Assembly: GCA_019634925.1 (NCBI GenBank)
Contig: JAHCAL010000003.1
Span: forward strand, 372,001-436,000
Reading direction: 5' to 3'
From: Pseudomonadales bacterium
Lineage (GTDB): Bacteria > Pseudomonadota > Gammaproteobacteria > Pseudomonadales > Azotimanducaceae
Length of the DNA stretch: 64,000 nt
Of the stretch, positions 38,019 through 47,318 are shown one piece after another. Positions within the stretch are counted from its first letter, which is position 1; the number at the start of each line of letters is the position of its first letter. The notes beneath the pieces are model-generated. The model did not search any database. It saw only the letters and a list, made by a program, of their open reading frames with translations, and had not been told where the DNA came from. The position numbers were made by a program, and so were the translations under genes.

Positions 38019-40448
38019 ATGGCTGCAGTGGATCGACCGACGCGCGACGCGCTGGCGGGCCTTCGGATACTGGATCTCGGCTCGGGCCCGGCCGTGGGGC
38101 TCGCCACGATGATCCTGGCCGACTTCGGCGCCGAGGTGCTGCTGGCGGAGCGCCCGGGCGGCGATCCGTTCGTGGCGCTCCCGGCGGCGCCGCTCTGGCG
38201 GCGCGGCAAACACACCACCGAACTCGACCTCGCCACGGAAGCCGGCCGGCAACGCCTGCATGCGCTCGCGGCCGGTGCCGACGTGCTGGTGTGCTCGGGG
38301 CGGCCGTCGTCGCTCGCCCGGCGCGGGCTCGATTACGGCTCGCTCGCGCGGCGGCATCCGCACCTCGTCGTGGCGCATGTCACGGGATTCGGCGACACCG
38401 GCCCGCTCGCCGAGCTGCCCGGGTACGAACACGTCGTCGCTGCGCGCGCAGGGCGGATGCGCCTGTTCAGCGGCCTGGTCGAGCGCGATGGCCCGGTGTT
38501 CTCCGCGCTGCAGGTCGGCATCCACGCCTGCGCGCAGTCGACCGTCGCCGGCATCCTGGCGGCGCTGCACGCACGCGCCGCGGACGGCCACGGCCGGCAC
38601 GTACGGACCAGCATCCTGCAGGGGCTGCTCGCCTACGAGCAGGGGCCGATGCTCGGTCATCAGTTCCGCCAGCGTTTCCCCGATCAGTTTCCGGCGCCGC
38701 CCGCACCCGCCCGCGAGCCGCCGCTGCCGAGTCTCTACTACCATCCGGCGCAGGCCGGCGACGGCCGGTGGCTGCAGTTCGGCAACCTGCTGCCGCACCT
38801 GTTCGACAACTTCCTGCGAGTGACCGATCTGCTCGAGGTGCTGGTCGAACCGACCTTCGAACCGGCGCAGATGCTGCTCACCGATCCCGATCGGCACGAG
38901 GCGTTCCGTGCGCGCATGCTGGCGCGCATCCAGGAGCGGCCTGCGGCTGACTGGATGGCCGACTTCGTGGCGGACGGCGGCATCGTCGCCGGCCCGTATC
39001 AGACGACGCGCGAGGCCCTGGCGGATCCCGACATCGTTGCCAACGGTCACGTCATCGCGCGTGACGACGGCGGCGTGCAGCTGGGACCGCTCGCACGCAT
39101 GAGCGCCACACCGGCGCGCCCGGGCCCGGATGCAAAGCCGGACGCGGGCCGCCTGGAATCGCGCTGGAGTACCGATCCGCGCGCGGCACCGGCCGCACCA
39201 CGCCAGTCACGGCTGCCGCTCGCGGGCGTGCGGGTGGTCGAGATCGCGACGATCATCGCCGCACCCATGGCCGCCTCGTGTCTGGCCGACATGGGTGCGG
39301 ACGTGATCAAGGTCGAACAGATCGGCGGCGATCCGTACCGGAGCCTGCTGGCCGGGGTCGGGTCGGCGCGCGTAAACGCCGGCAAACGCAGCATCAGCGT
39401 CGATCTCAAGTCGCCCGAGGGACGCGACATCGTGCTCGACCTGCTGCGCGATGCGGACGTGCTGATCCACAACTACCGGCCTGGCGTGCCGGAACGATTG
39501 GGCATCGGCTATGCAGAGATCGCTGCGCTGAACCCGCGGATCGTCTACCTGCAGGCCAACGGCTACGGTCCCGACGGTCCCGGCGCGCTGCGGCCGAGCA
39601 CGCACCCGATCCCGGGGGCGGCCATGGGTGGCGTGCTGTTCCAGCTCGGCGAACGTGTACCCCGCGAGGTGCTGCCGATCGAAGCGGTGCGCAGTTGGAC
39701 ACGCCGCCTCATGTGCGCCAACGAGGTCAATCCGGATCCCAATACCGCCGTGGTGATCGCGAGTGCGGTGCTGCTCGGGCTTGCCGCGCGGCGCGGCACC
39801 GGCACCGGGCAGCGGGTCATCGTCGACATGTTCGGCGCGAACGCCTACGCCAATCACGACGATTTCCTCGACTATCCGGGCAAGCCGCCGCGCGCGCTGG
39901 CGGATGCCGGCCTCCACGGACTCTCGGCCACCTATCGGTTGTATCCCTGTGCGGGCGGACAATGGGTGTTCCTGGCGCTCGCCACCGGACGCGAACGGCA
40001 GCGGTTCGTCGACACGCTCGTGGCCCACGGCTGTGACGCCCCGCCGGCCGAGTTGCTGGCGACGGGCGGTGTGGCGGCGGAGGCGGCGCTTGCGGCCCTG
40101 TTCGCCGCGCGTACGGCGCAGGAGTGGGAAGACCTGCTCGGTGGCGCAGGTATCGGCTGTGTGCGCGCGGACGGTCCACCGCCGGCGGAATTCTGGCTCA
40201 CCGATCCGCAGCCCCGGGCGCTCGGACTCGGCCAGGTGGTCGCGCATCCACGCTGGGGCGCGTATCGGCGGCATGGGCGCCTGGTGCAGTTCGATGACGG
40301 TACCCAGCCGGTCGCGCCGCCGCCGCTCGCGGGTCAGCACAACGCCGAGGTGCTCGGTGAGCGCGGGTTCGATCCCGGCCGGATCGCCGAACTGCATGCC
40401 GCGGGCGTGTTGTGGGCGGACCCGGCACTGGCTGTGCGCACAAGTTGA
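38019..40448 (+). CDS. Tandem-domain CaiB/BaiF (family III) CoA-transferase
   Basis: 809-residue protein with two family III CoA-transferase domains in one chain (about 1-375 and 390-809); a single-domain member is about 400. First half: LAGLRILDLGSGPAVGLATMILADFGAEVL to VIARDDGGVQLG. Second half: LAGVRVVEIATIIAAPMAASCLADMGADVIKVE to WGAYRRHGRLV. At the usual position of the conserved VD dipeptide, the second half has VDMFG but the first has VRTSI, so the first domain may have lost catalysis. Family III enzymes work as interlocked dimers, so an internal fusion is plausible. It would transfer CoA to an acid made by the adjoining oxidoreductases. Confidence 0.93.
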   Translation: MAAVDRPTRDALAGLRILDLGSGPAVGLATMILADFGAEVLLAERPGGDPFVALPAAPLWRRGKHTTELDLATEAGRQRLHALAAGADVLVCSGRPSSLARRGLDYGSLARRHPHLVVAHVTGFGDTGPLAELPGYEHVVAARAGRMRLFSGLVERDGPVFSALQVGIHACAQSTVAGILAALHARAADGHGRHVRTSILQGLLAYEQGPMLGHQFRQRFPDQFPAPPAPAREPPLPSLYYHPAQAGDGRWLQFGNLLPHLFDNFLRVTDLLEVLVEPTFEPAQMLLTDPDRHEAFRARMLARIQERPAADWMADFVADGGIVAGPYQTTREALADPDIVANGHVIARDDGGVQLGPLARMSATPARPGPDAKPDAGRLESRWSTDPRAAPAAPRQSRLPLAGVRVVEIATIIAAPMAASCLADMGADVIKVEQIGGDPYRSLLAGVGSARVNAGKRSISVDLKSPEGRDIVLDLLRDADVLIHNYRPGVPERLGIGYAEIAALNPRIVYLQANGYGPDGPGALRPSTHPIPGAAMGGVLFQLGERVPREVLPIEAVRSWTRRLMCANEVNPDPNTAVVIASAVLLGLAARRGTGTGQRVIVDMFGANAYANHDDFLDYPGKPPRALADAGLHGLSATYRLYPCAGGQWVFLALATGRERQRFVDTLVAHGCDAPPAELLATGGVAAEAALAALFAARTAQEWEDLLGGAGIGCVRADGPPPAEFWLTDPQPRALGLGQVVAHPRWGAYRRHGRLVQFDDGTQPVAPPPLAGQHNAEVLGERGFDPGRIAELHAAGVLWADPALAVRTS

Positions 40449-40564
40449 TCTGGATCAAGCCGTTGGAACGCTGAGCGGCAACAGTATCGAGTATTGGCCG
40501 CACAGGCGGCAGGGCGTGCCAGCGCCGGTGCGCTCAGAGATCCACAACGAGGTAGACCATTCTC

Positions 40565-42403
40565 ATGAGCCCAACCCAGACGGAAGCCCAGACCAGCACG
40601 AATCCGGAACTCGCAACACGTCTCGGTTTCGACCCCGACGCCCTGCGGGCGAAGTATCGCGCGGAGCGCGACAAGCGGCTGCGCGAGGACGGCAATGCGC
40701 AGTACATCGGCATGGTCGGCGACTTCAAACACTACATCGACGATCCGTACGTGGACCGGAAGGTGGAACGTGCGCCGCTCCACGACGAAGTGGAGGTCGC
40801 CATCATCGGCGGCGGTTTCGGTGGGCTGCTCGCCGGGGCGCGCCTGCGCGAGGCGGGCGTGGAGAATATCCGCGTGATCGAGAAGGCCAGCGACTTCGGC
40901 GGTACCTGGTATTGGAACCGCTACCCGGGTGCGGCGTGCGACATCGAGTCGTACGTCTATCTGCCATTGCTCGAGGAAGTCGGCTACATGCCGTCGATGA
41001 AGTACGCCACCGGCGCGGAAATCCTCTGGTACAGCCAGGAGATCGCGCGCAAGTACCGTCTGTACGACGACGTGTGCTTCCAGACCGAGGTGACCGCGCT
41101 GCGCTGGGACGACGCGAGTGGCCGCTGGATCATCGAGACCAACCGCGGCGACCGCATGAAGGCGCGTTTCGTCGCGCAGTCGAACGGGCCGCTGAATCGG
41201 CCCAAGCTGCCCGGCATACCGGGCATCGAGACGTTCAAAGGCCACACCTTCCACACCAGCCGCTGGGACTATGCCTACACGGGCGGCACGGCCGAAGGCA
41301 ATCTCACCGGGCTTGCCGACAAACGTGTCGCCATCATCGGCACCGGCGCGACCGCCGTGCAGTGCGTGCCGCATGTGGGGGCCGCGGCCAGGCAGCTCTA
41401 TGTGTTCCAGCGCACGCCGTCCTCCATCGACGAACGCAACGACCGGCCGACCGATCCGGAATGGGTGAAATCCCTGGAGCCCGGCTGGCACCAGGCGCGC
41501 ATGGACAACTTCAACGTCCTGGTCTCGGGTGGCGTGGTCGAAGAGGACCTGGTCAAGGACGGCTGGACCGAGATCATCCGCAACCTGCTGCTCATGATCC
41601 GCGACGACGCGGAAAAGGATCTGTCGTTCGATGCCCTGCAGGAGAAGATGGAACTCGCCGACTTCCAGAAGATGAACCAGATCCGCGCGCGCGTGGACCG
41701 GATTGTCAAGGATCCCGCGGTCGCCGAATCACTGAAGCCCTGGTACCGGCAGTTCTGCAAGCGGCCGTGTTTCCACGACGACTATCTGCCGACCTTCAAC
41801 CGGCCCAACGTGATGCTGGTGGACACCGACGGCCACGGCGTCGAGCGGATCACCGAGCACGGCGTGGTCGCCAACGGCGTGGAGTACCCGGTCGACTGCA
41901 TCATCTTCGGCACCGGCTTCGAGGTCGGCACGGCGTACTCGCAGCGCTGCGGCTACGAGACGTATGGCCGCGGCGGTGTGAGCCTGACGGAAAAGTGGCA
42001 GGGCGGCATGCGTACCTTTCACGGCATGCACGCCAACGGATTTCCGAACCTGTTCATCATGGGCACCAACGGCCAGTCCGGGTTCACGGCCAACTATCCG
42101 CACGCACTGAACGAGCAGAGCAGGCACCTGGCCTGGATCATCGCCCAATGCGCGCAGGGCAACCACCGGATTGTCGAGGCGACGCCCGAAGCAGAAGAGG
42201 CCTGGGTGCAGACCATCATCCAGCTCGGCAGGCTGAACGAGAAGTTCCTCGCCGACTGCACGCCGGGGTACTACAACAACGAAGGCAAGCCGCACGAGCG
42301 CTCGCTGCAGAACACCAACTACGGGCTCGGTCCGGTGGCGTTCTACAAGCTGCTCGCCGACTGGCGCCAGGAAGGCCAGCTGCAGGGCCTGAAGATCGCC
42401 TGA
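40565..42403 (+). CDS. Flavin-containing (Baeyer-Villiger-type) monooxygenase
   Basis: FAD/NADPH monooxygenase of 612 residues. Seen: FAD motif IIGGGFGG near residue 82, the Baeyer-Villiger fingerprint FxGxxxHxxxW(P/D) as FKGHTFHTSRWDY, second nucleotide motif IIGTGATAV, and GTGF near the C-terminus. Length fits the phenylacetone/cyclohexanone monooxygenase group with an N-terminal extension of about 75 residues. Inserts oxygen next to a ketone; the two SDRs upstream could make that ketone. Converges on the Rieske-oxygenase gene. Confidence 0.95.
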   Translation: MSPTQTEAQTSTNPELATRLGFDPDALRAKYRAERDKRLREDGNAQYIGMVGDFKHYIDDPYVDRKVERAPLHDEVEVAIIGGGFGGLLAGARLREAGVENIRVIEKASDFGGTWYWNRYPGAACDIESYVYLPLLEEVGYMPSMKYATGAEILWYSQEIARKYRLYDDVCFQTEVTALRWDDASGRWIIETNRGDRMKARFVAQSNGPLNRPKLPGIPGIETFKGHTFHTSRWDYAYTGGTAEGNLTGLADKRVAIIGTGATAVQCVPHVGAAARQLYVFQRTPSSIDERNDRPTDPEWVKSLEPGWHQARMDNFNVLVSGGVVEEDLVKDGWTEIIRNLLLMIRDDAEKDLSFDALQEKMELADFQKMNQIRARVDRIVKDPAVAESLKPWYRQFCKRPCFHDDYLPTFNRPNVMLVDTDGHGVERITEHGVVANGVEYPVDCIIFGTGFEVGTAYSQRCGYETYGRGGVSLTEKWQGGMRTFHGMHANGFPNLFIMGTNGQSGFTANYPHALNEQSRHLAWIIAQCAQGNHRIVEATPEAEEAWVQTIIQLGRLNEKFLADCTPGYYNNEGKPHERSLQNTNYGLGPVAFYKLLADWRQEGQLQGLKIA

Positions 42404-42421
42404 TCGAGCGCGGACGGACCG

Positions 42422-42440
42422 GCGCCGGGTGGGCCGGCGC
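42422..42440. terminator. Hairpin between convergent monooxygenase and Rieske genes
   Basis: GCGCCGG (42422-42428) and CCGGCGC (42434-42440) pair perfectly around a 5-base loop in the 50-base gap between two convergent genes. No T-run; candidate bidirectional terminator. Confidence 0.4.
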
Positions 42441-42453
42441 GACCGGCCCGCCG

Positions 42454-43719
42454 TCAGCCGTCGAGCTGAAGATGCGCGAGGCGCGGGTCGTTGGGATGCA
42501 GCCATTCATCGCCGATGACCTGCGCGACGCGCAGTTCCGGCGGGATGTTGTCCACGCCGATCATGCGATCGGCCCACTGGTTCCAGTGGTAGATGCGCGC
42601 TTCCTGGTAGCTGAGCGGGATGCCGGTGAAGCCGTAGGACTGGATCGACTTCTGGATCCATTCGCCGAACTGGGTGTCCTCCTCCAGCACCATGTTGAGC
42701 CGCTCGCCGTCGTTGACCGTCCACTGATCGGGTCGCGGGCCGTCGCCCCAGTCGGGCGTCATGGTCCAGGTCTCGAGCCGGCAGCGGTCGATGCCGTTCG
42801 GCCAGAACAGCAGCGGCGGGATGGCGCGCTCGCTGAGCGGCGACACCCAGTTCGGGAAGATGCCGTAGGACTGGGTGCAGGTGCGGGCGATCTCGCCGAC
42901 GGTCGCGATCTTCGGCCCGGGCGCCCGGGCGAGCAGGGTGTTCACGTCGCCGGCACTCGCCGGCCGCGGCGCGATCATGCGCCCGTGGCCATTGCGGTAG
43001 AGCGTGTTGACGTTGCGACGATCGTCGAGGATCGGCGCGACGGTCTTCGGATGGATGCTGCGCACGTGGTAGACCTCGGTGTTGGCCTCCATCGCGATCT
43101 TCCAGTTGCAGTTCAGGTCGAATACGTGCCGGGCGGCGAGCCGGCAGGTGTCGAACCGGAATTCCTGCCATTCGTCCGCGATCGGGCCGAGCCAGTCGAG
43201 CAGCGTCGGCGCCTGCTCGTCGAAGTTGACGAAGATGAGGTTGCCGAAGCGTTCGCAGCGTACCCGCGCGAGGCCGCGGCAGGCGAAGTCGAGCTCGCGG
43301 AAGTCCTCGGGGTCGCGCACCGCGAGCAGTGCGCCGTCGTGGCCGTAGGTCCAGCCGTGATAGCGGCAGACCAGGCGTGCGCGCCGGCCGGATTGTTCGG
43401 TGACGATGGGTGCGCCGCGATGCCGGCAGGTGTTGTAGAACGCGTTGATGCGTCCGTCGTCCGCATGGACGATCAGCACCGGCTGTCCCGCCCGGTCCCA
43501 GAGGCGGAAGCAGCCGGGTTCCGGGAGCTCGTCGACATGCCCGGCGAGGAGCCAGCTCCGGCGCCAGATATGTTCGATTTCGAGCTGGTGGAAACGCGGG
43601 TCGGTGTAGCGGCCGCCCGGGATGTCCGGAAGATGCGGAAACCCCTCGGGCGGTGCGGTGCGGGTCGCCTCGTATTCCATCAGCGCGCGCAGTTGCCGGA
43701 TCTCGTGTTCGCTGAACAT
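42454..43719 (-). CDS. Rieske aromatic-ring-hydroxylating oxygenase, alpha subunit
   Basis: Rieske non-heme iron oxygenase large subunit of 421 residues. Seen: Rieske ligands as CRHRG and CRYHGW separated by 17 residues, and the mononuclear-iron facial triad region in MEANTEVYHVRSIHP. Full-length alpha subunit; no beta subunit or reductase in the window, so it may be a three-alpha enzyme with partners elsewhere. Same strand as the PhyH gene (69 bases upstream) and the TonB receptor before it: an import-then-oxidise set. Substrate unknown; choline-like or steroid-like substrates are known for relatives. Confidence 0.95.
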   Translation of the reverse strand: MFSEHEIRQLRALMEYEATRTAPPEGFPHLPDIPGGRYTDPRFHQLEIEHIWRRSWLLAGHVDELPEPGCFRLWDRAGQPVLIVHADDGRINAFYNTCRHRGAPIVTEQSGRRARLVCRYHGWTYGHDGALLAVRDPEDFRELDFACRGLARVRCERFGNLIFVNFDEQAPTLLDWLGPIADEWQEFRFDTCRLAARHVFDLNCNWKIAMEANTEVYHVRSIHPKTVAPILDDRRNVNTLYRNGHGRMIAPRPASAGDVNTLLARAPGPKIATVGEIARTCTQSYGIFPNWVSPLSERAIPPLLFWPNGIDRCRLETWTMTPDWGDGPRPDQWTVNDGERLNMVLEEDTQFGEWIQKSIQSYGFTGIPLSYQEARIYHWNQWADRMIGVDNIPPELRVAQVIGDEWLHPNDPRLAHLQLDG

Positions 43720-43788
43720 CTGTTTCGCTCTCGCCGTCCCGGTGTGTGCCCGACCGTACCCGGGCTGTTGCGTGGTTGCTGGCGGCGG

Positions 43789-44778
43789 CTACTGATAGCC
43801 GCGTGGCATGGCCGCCCGCACGGCTGGATCGAATCCCGATGCCACCCATTCACACTGCGCCGTGTTCCAGTGCGAGAAGTAGAGTCGGACCGCCGGGTCC
43901 GCGTGCAGCGCCAGACGCTCGGGAAAGAGGTTCCAGTCGGTGAGCACCGGCGAGGGTGCCCGGACGTAACGCTTGGTACCTGGCAGGCTGCTCGGCAGCC
44001 AGCCGCCGCGCGCGTAGTACTGGTGCCAGGTACGCCGGCCGCGGCGGCCGTCGCCATCGAGGCGTGTGTGAAAGAGCGCGGTATCGTACAGGATGCAGGT
44101 GCCGGCCGGTCCGCGCAGCGGGACCTCCCGGTAGTCGTCGCCGAGCGTCGCAAATGCGTCCGCGAGCGTGGCGAACCGGTTGCTGCCGGGCACCACGCAG
44201 AACGCCGGGCAGTCCGCGTCCACGTCGGTCAGGTAGTGGATGGCGCAGAGCCAGTCGCACGGCAGGTAGGGATCGCGCAACAGCCGGTCCGCCACCACGG
44301 CGTCATGGTGGAAGTTCATGGTGCCGGCACCCGCATGCTCGGGCGTTTCGCGGAAGTTGAACTCGCTGAAACGCACCCGCTCGACGCCACCCAGGATGCG
44401 CGCGACCAGCGGGAAACTGGCCGCGTGCCGGGTGTAGGGGTCGAGTTCCGGGTGATCGAGCAGCGGCTGCGAGAAGATGAGCCCCTGGTTGCGATGGTGC
44501 GGGCGCCGACGCTCGCCGAGTCCCCAGGCGTCAGGCCGCTCGCGCTGAGTCCGGTCCATGAAGGCATTGAGCTCGGCGAGCTCCCGCTTGTCGAGACAGG
44601 CGCGCAGCACTACGTAGCCGTAGCGGGCGAACCAGTCGTAGGCCGCGTCCAGTGCACCAGGCGCGAATGAGGGTGGCTGGATCTCGGAGATCCGACCGAA
44701 GCCCTGCGCCGCAATGGCAGGATCGCCGGATCGGTTCTCCTGCGGAATCAGCCGGACACCTGTATTCGATGGTGCCAT
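43789..44778 (-). CDS. Phytanoyl-CoA dioxygenase (PhyH) family protein
   Basis: 2-oxoglutarate/Fe(II) oxygenase-like protein of 329 residues. Seen: iron HxD-like pair in NFHHDAVVAD, PGSNRF, and a distal His in DTALFHTRLDGD, with a following Arg for 2-oxoglutarate. ATG 44778 is preferred over GTG 44784 because GGGGAGA then has an 8-base spacing. Second PhyH protein of the window; the two share only the core pattern. It precedes the Rieske gene on the same strand. Confidence 0.88.
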   Translation of the reverse strand: MAPSNTGVRLIPQENRSGDPAIAAQGFGRISEIQPPSFAPGALDAAYDWFARYGYVVLRACLDKRELAELNAFMDRTQRERPDAWGLGERRRPHHRNQGLIFSQPLLDHPELDPYTRHAASFPLVARILGGVERVRFSEFNFRETPEHAGAGTMNFHHDAVVADRLLRDPYLPCDWLCAIHYLTDVDADCPAFCVVPGSNRFATLADAFATLGDDYREVPLRGPAGTCILYDTALFHTRLDGDGRRGRRTWHQYYARGGWLPSSLPGTKRYVRAPSPVLTDWNLFPERLALHADPAVRLYFSHWNTAQCEWVASGFDPAVRAAMPRGYQ

Positions 44779-44883
44779 GGACACGTCTCCCCTGTGCGAG
44801 TCCCGGGCGATTGACCGCTGGCATTGTAGCGCTGGAGAGGGGGCGTCGTAAGGCGCGCGCGTCCGGAGGGTCGTGATCGCAGT

Positions 44884-44917
44884 CCCTTCCCGCAGGTCGT
44901 ATGACCGGCGGGAAGGG
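44884..44917 (-). terminator. Strong nested hairpin after TonB receptor gene
   Basis: CCCTTCCCGC (44884-44893) pairs perfectly with GCGGGAAGGG (44908-44917), and inside it GGTC / GACC pair around GTAT, giving almost one continuous stem. It lies 22 bases past the receptor stop, before the PhyH gene. No T-run follows on the minus strand, so it may act as terminator or as an mRNA-stabilising 3' structure separating receptor from oxygenase levels. Confidence 0.6.
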
Positions 44918-44938
44918 CCTGTGGTCAGGTCTGCTGGA

Positions 44939-47095
44939 TCAGAAGTTCCACTGCGCTTCGATCCCGAACTCGCGCGGCGGCTCGAAGAACGTCACCGGGT
45001 GAATCACGAATGCCGTGCCGGTCTTGATCTCCTTGTCGGTCAGGTTGCGCCCGTAGACCGACAGCCGGTAACGGTCGCTGTCGGGCGTGAACTCGATCGC
45101 CCCGTTCAGCATGGTTGCCGCCTTGCGGTAGTACACGGGCGCATTGTCGCGGCCCCAGGTGTTGTGCTTGTCCATGTACCGGGCGTCCAGGTGCCAGCCG
45201 ACCAGGCCGCCCGGTACCGGCTGTTCGTAGTCGATCGCACCGTACGCGCTCCAGCGCGGCGCATTCGCGAGATCGAGGAAGCTGTTGTCGGTGATCACGC
45301 CGCTGTTGGTGAGGTCGGCCAGGAAGGACGTCCACTCCGCATCGAGGAACGCGAGGTTTGCGGTCAGCGTGAGTCGCTCGGTTGCGAGTGCGGTCATCTC
45401 GAGTTCCACGCCCTTGACCTCGGCATCGCCGAGACTCTGGGTGATGGACTCGGTGCCGGTCGGATTGCCGCCAGGTCGACGCACCGCGCCCTGGATATCC
45501 TCGTAGTCGCTGGTGAACACCGCCGCGTTCACGCGCAGGCGTTGCGACAGCAGGTCTGCCTTGAGACCGGCTTCGTAGGAGATGACCTCCTCCGGATCGT
45601 ACGGGCCGATGTTCTGGGCGACCGTCGCGCGGCTGTTGTAGCCGCCGCCCTTGTAGCCGGTCGCTACGCTGACGTAGGTCATCATGCCGTCGCGGACGAA
45701 GTAGTTCAGGCCGACCTTCCAGGTGGCCTGGTCCCAGCTCTCGCTCGACTGGAGGCGGATCGGCGTGCCGTTCTGAAGCGTCGTATTGAGCTCGAAATCC
45801 TTGTCGTCACGGGTCAACCGCCCGCCGAGCACGAACGCGAGGTTCTCGCGGATGTTGATGTCGGTCTGGCCGAACAACGCGATGCTCTCGGAGACCTGGC
45901 CATTGCGACTCAACGTGCGCACGTTGGCGAACGACGTAGTGGGGCTCTGCAGATTGAACTGCTGGTATTCCTCACGGAACAGGTACGCGCCGACCACGTA
46001 GTCGAACAGGTCGCTGTGCTCGTCGGCAAAGCGAAGCTCGAGACTCTGCTGATCCTGCTTCGCATCGCGGCCGATGTGGAAGGTGATGGGCGGCGGCGGG
46101 GTGGTGCCGACCCGGCCGTCGAAGTCGCCGAACGTCAGATACTGCAGATCGCGATGATTCGCTACCAGCGTGACGACGCCGGCATCCAGCTGCAGGTTGC
46201 TTTCGATGGTAACGCCCCAGGTATCCAGGTCGGAGAATCCGTCGACGTCGTGATAGACCTTGAACGGGTCGCCGTCGCGTCCGGTGCCGCCGGCGTCGAT
46301 CGTCTCGTTCGTGGTGCCGGGCCCGTTGAACCGCTCGGCGGCGTAGTCGCCGATGACCGTCAGGTCGAAGCGGTCGGTCGGCTGATACTGCACGGTCAGA
46401 CGCGCGCCATGCGATTCCAGCGAGTCGAGCTTGTTGCCGGTGAAGGTGTTCTTCGTGAAGCCGTCGTAGTTGCGCGTGGAGGCGGACAGCTTGGCGAGGA
46501 CCTTGCCGTCGGCCATCGCGCCGGTATTGACCGCGGCGCGCAGGATGCGCTGGCCATTTTCACCGAGGGTGCCCTTGACCTTGCCCGAGAACTCCTCGGT
46601 CGGTCGAGCGGAAACCATGTTGATTGTGCCCGCGAGGTTGTTGCGCCCGAACAGCGTGCCCTGGGGCCCGCGCAGAATCTCCACCCGCTCGATGTCGAAC
46701 ATGTCGAGCAGTACGCCGTTGTTTCGGGCGAGGAATGCACCGTCCAGCGCGACCCCGGTCTTCGGATCGGCGTTGGGATCAGGGTCGGAGAAGCTGATGC
46801 CACGAATCGAGAACATGCCGGTGTTCGGTACCAGGCCCTGCTGCTGGATCATGACGTTGGGCGCGATGCCGTTCAGATCGCCGATGTTGACCGCGCCGTT
46901 GTCCTCGAGCATGCGGCCATCGAAGGCAGTTACCGCGATCGGCACGTCCTGGATGCTCTGTGCCCGTTTCTGGGCGGTGACGACGATTTCTTCGAGCATC
47001 GGTGCGGCGGTAGCGGCCGCATTCCCCGTGGCGGACAGGGCGGCGATCGCGATGGCGCGACGCAGCATCGGCCGTGGGCCGTTTGGCAGTTGCAT
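44939..47095 (-). CDS. TonB-dependent receptor
   Basis: Outer-membrane TonB-dependent receptor of 718 residues. Seen: signal peptide with AIAIAALSATGNAAATA, TonB-box region EEIVVTAQKR, SIQDVPIAVTAF, plug motif ERVEILRGPQGTLFGRN, and a C-terminal strand ending in EAQWNF with the terminal aromatic required for barrel assembly. ATG 47095 follows GGGAGAGAAAG. Two oxygenases follow on the same strand, so it probably imports their substrate. It is intact, unlike the receptor at 5277, and shows what that gene would look like at its VTAQKR site. Confidence 0.96.
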   Translation of the reverse strand: MQLPNGPRPMLRRAIAIAALSATGNAAATAAPMLEEIVVTAQKRAQSIQDVPIAVTAFDGRMLEDNGAVNIGDLNGIAPNVMIQQQGLVPNTGMFSIRGISFSDPDPNADPKTGVALDGAFLARNNGVLLDMFDIERVEILRGPQGTLFGRNNLAGTINMVSARPTEEFSGKVKGTLGENGQRILRAAVNTGAMADGKVLAKLSASTRNYDGFTKNTFTGNKLDSLESHGARLTVQYQPTDRFDLTVIGDYAAERFNGPGTTNETIDAGGTGRDGDPFKVYHDVDGFSDLDTWGVTIESNLQLDAGVVTLVANHRDLQYLTFGDFDGRVGTTPPPPITFHIGRDAKQDQQSLELRFADEHSDLFDYVVGAYLFREEYQQFNLQSPTTSFANVRTLSRNGQVSESIALFGQTDINIRENLAFVLGGRLTRDDKDFELNTTLQNGTPIRLQSSESWDQATWKVGLNYFVRDGMMTYVSVATGYKGGGYNSRATVAQNIGPYDPEEVISYEAGLKADLLSQRLRVNAAVFTSDYEDIQGAVRRPGGNPTGTESITQSLGDAEVKGVELEMTALATERLTLTANLAFLDAEWTSFLADLTNSGVITDNSFLDLANAPRWSAYGAIDYEQPVPGGLVGWHLDARYMDKHNTWGRDNAPVYYRKAATMLNGAIEFTPDSDRYRLSVYGRNLTDKEIKTGTAFVIHPVTFFEPPREFGIEAQWNF

Positions 47096-47191
47096 GTGCT
47101 TTCTCTCCCTCGATTGCAGTGGCACCCGCGTCCGACACTCCGGGACCCCGGCCCGGGGCGTGACGCGCGAGCGGACAGATGGTACATAGTG

Positions 47192-47220
47192 TTGACGATA
47201 CAATCCATAGAATGTTAAGT
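47192..47220 (+). promoter_or_regulatory. Candidate promoter for the DUF3604 gene
   Basis: TTGACG (47192-47197) and TTAAGT (47215-47220) are separated by 17 bases in the only AT-rich part of the 223-base region between the divergent TonB receptor and DUF3604 genes. Downstream, GTGATGTGGC occurs twice 15 bases apart (47281-47290, 47296-47305), giving a small imperfect repeat in the leader. Confidence 0.3.
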
Positions 47221-47318
47221 ATCCCGCTGGGAATCCAGGTCCGCTGTTGTCGAACGGAGACGGGGTGGGCGTGGCAGAGGGTGATGTGGCAGGGGGTGAT
47301 GTGGCGGGGGCAGAGGTG

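Noticed and set aside
39763..44670. 1635-codon plus-strand reading across several genes
   Set aside because: It crosses the CoA-transferase, the monooxygenase and two convergent oxygenase genes in the wrong frames; composition is low-complexity.
44873..47218. 781-codon plus-strand reading opposite the second TonB receptor
   Set aside because: Antisense shadow; the minus strand has signal peptide, plug and terminal aromatic.
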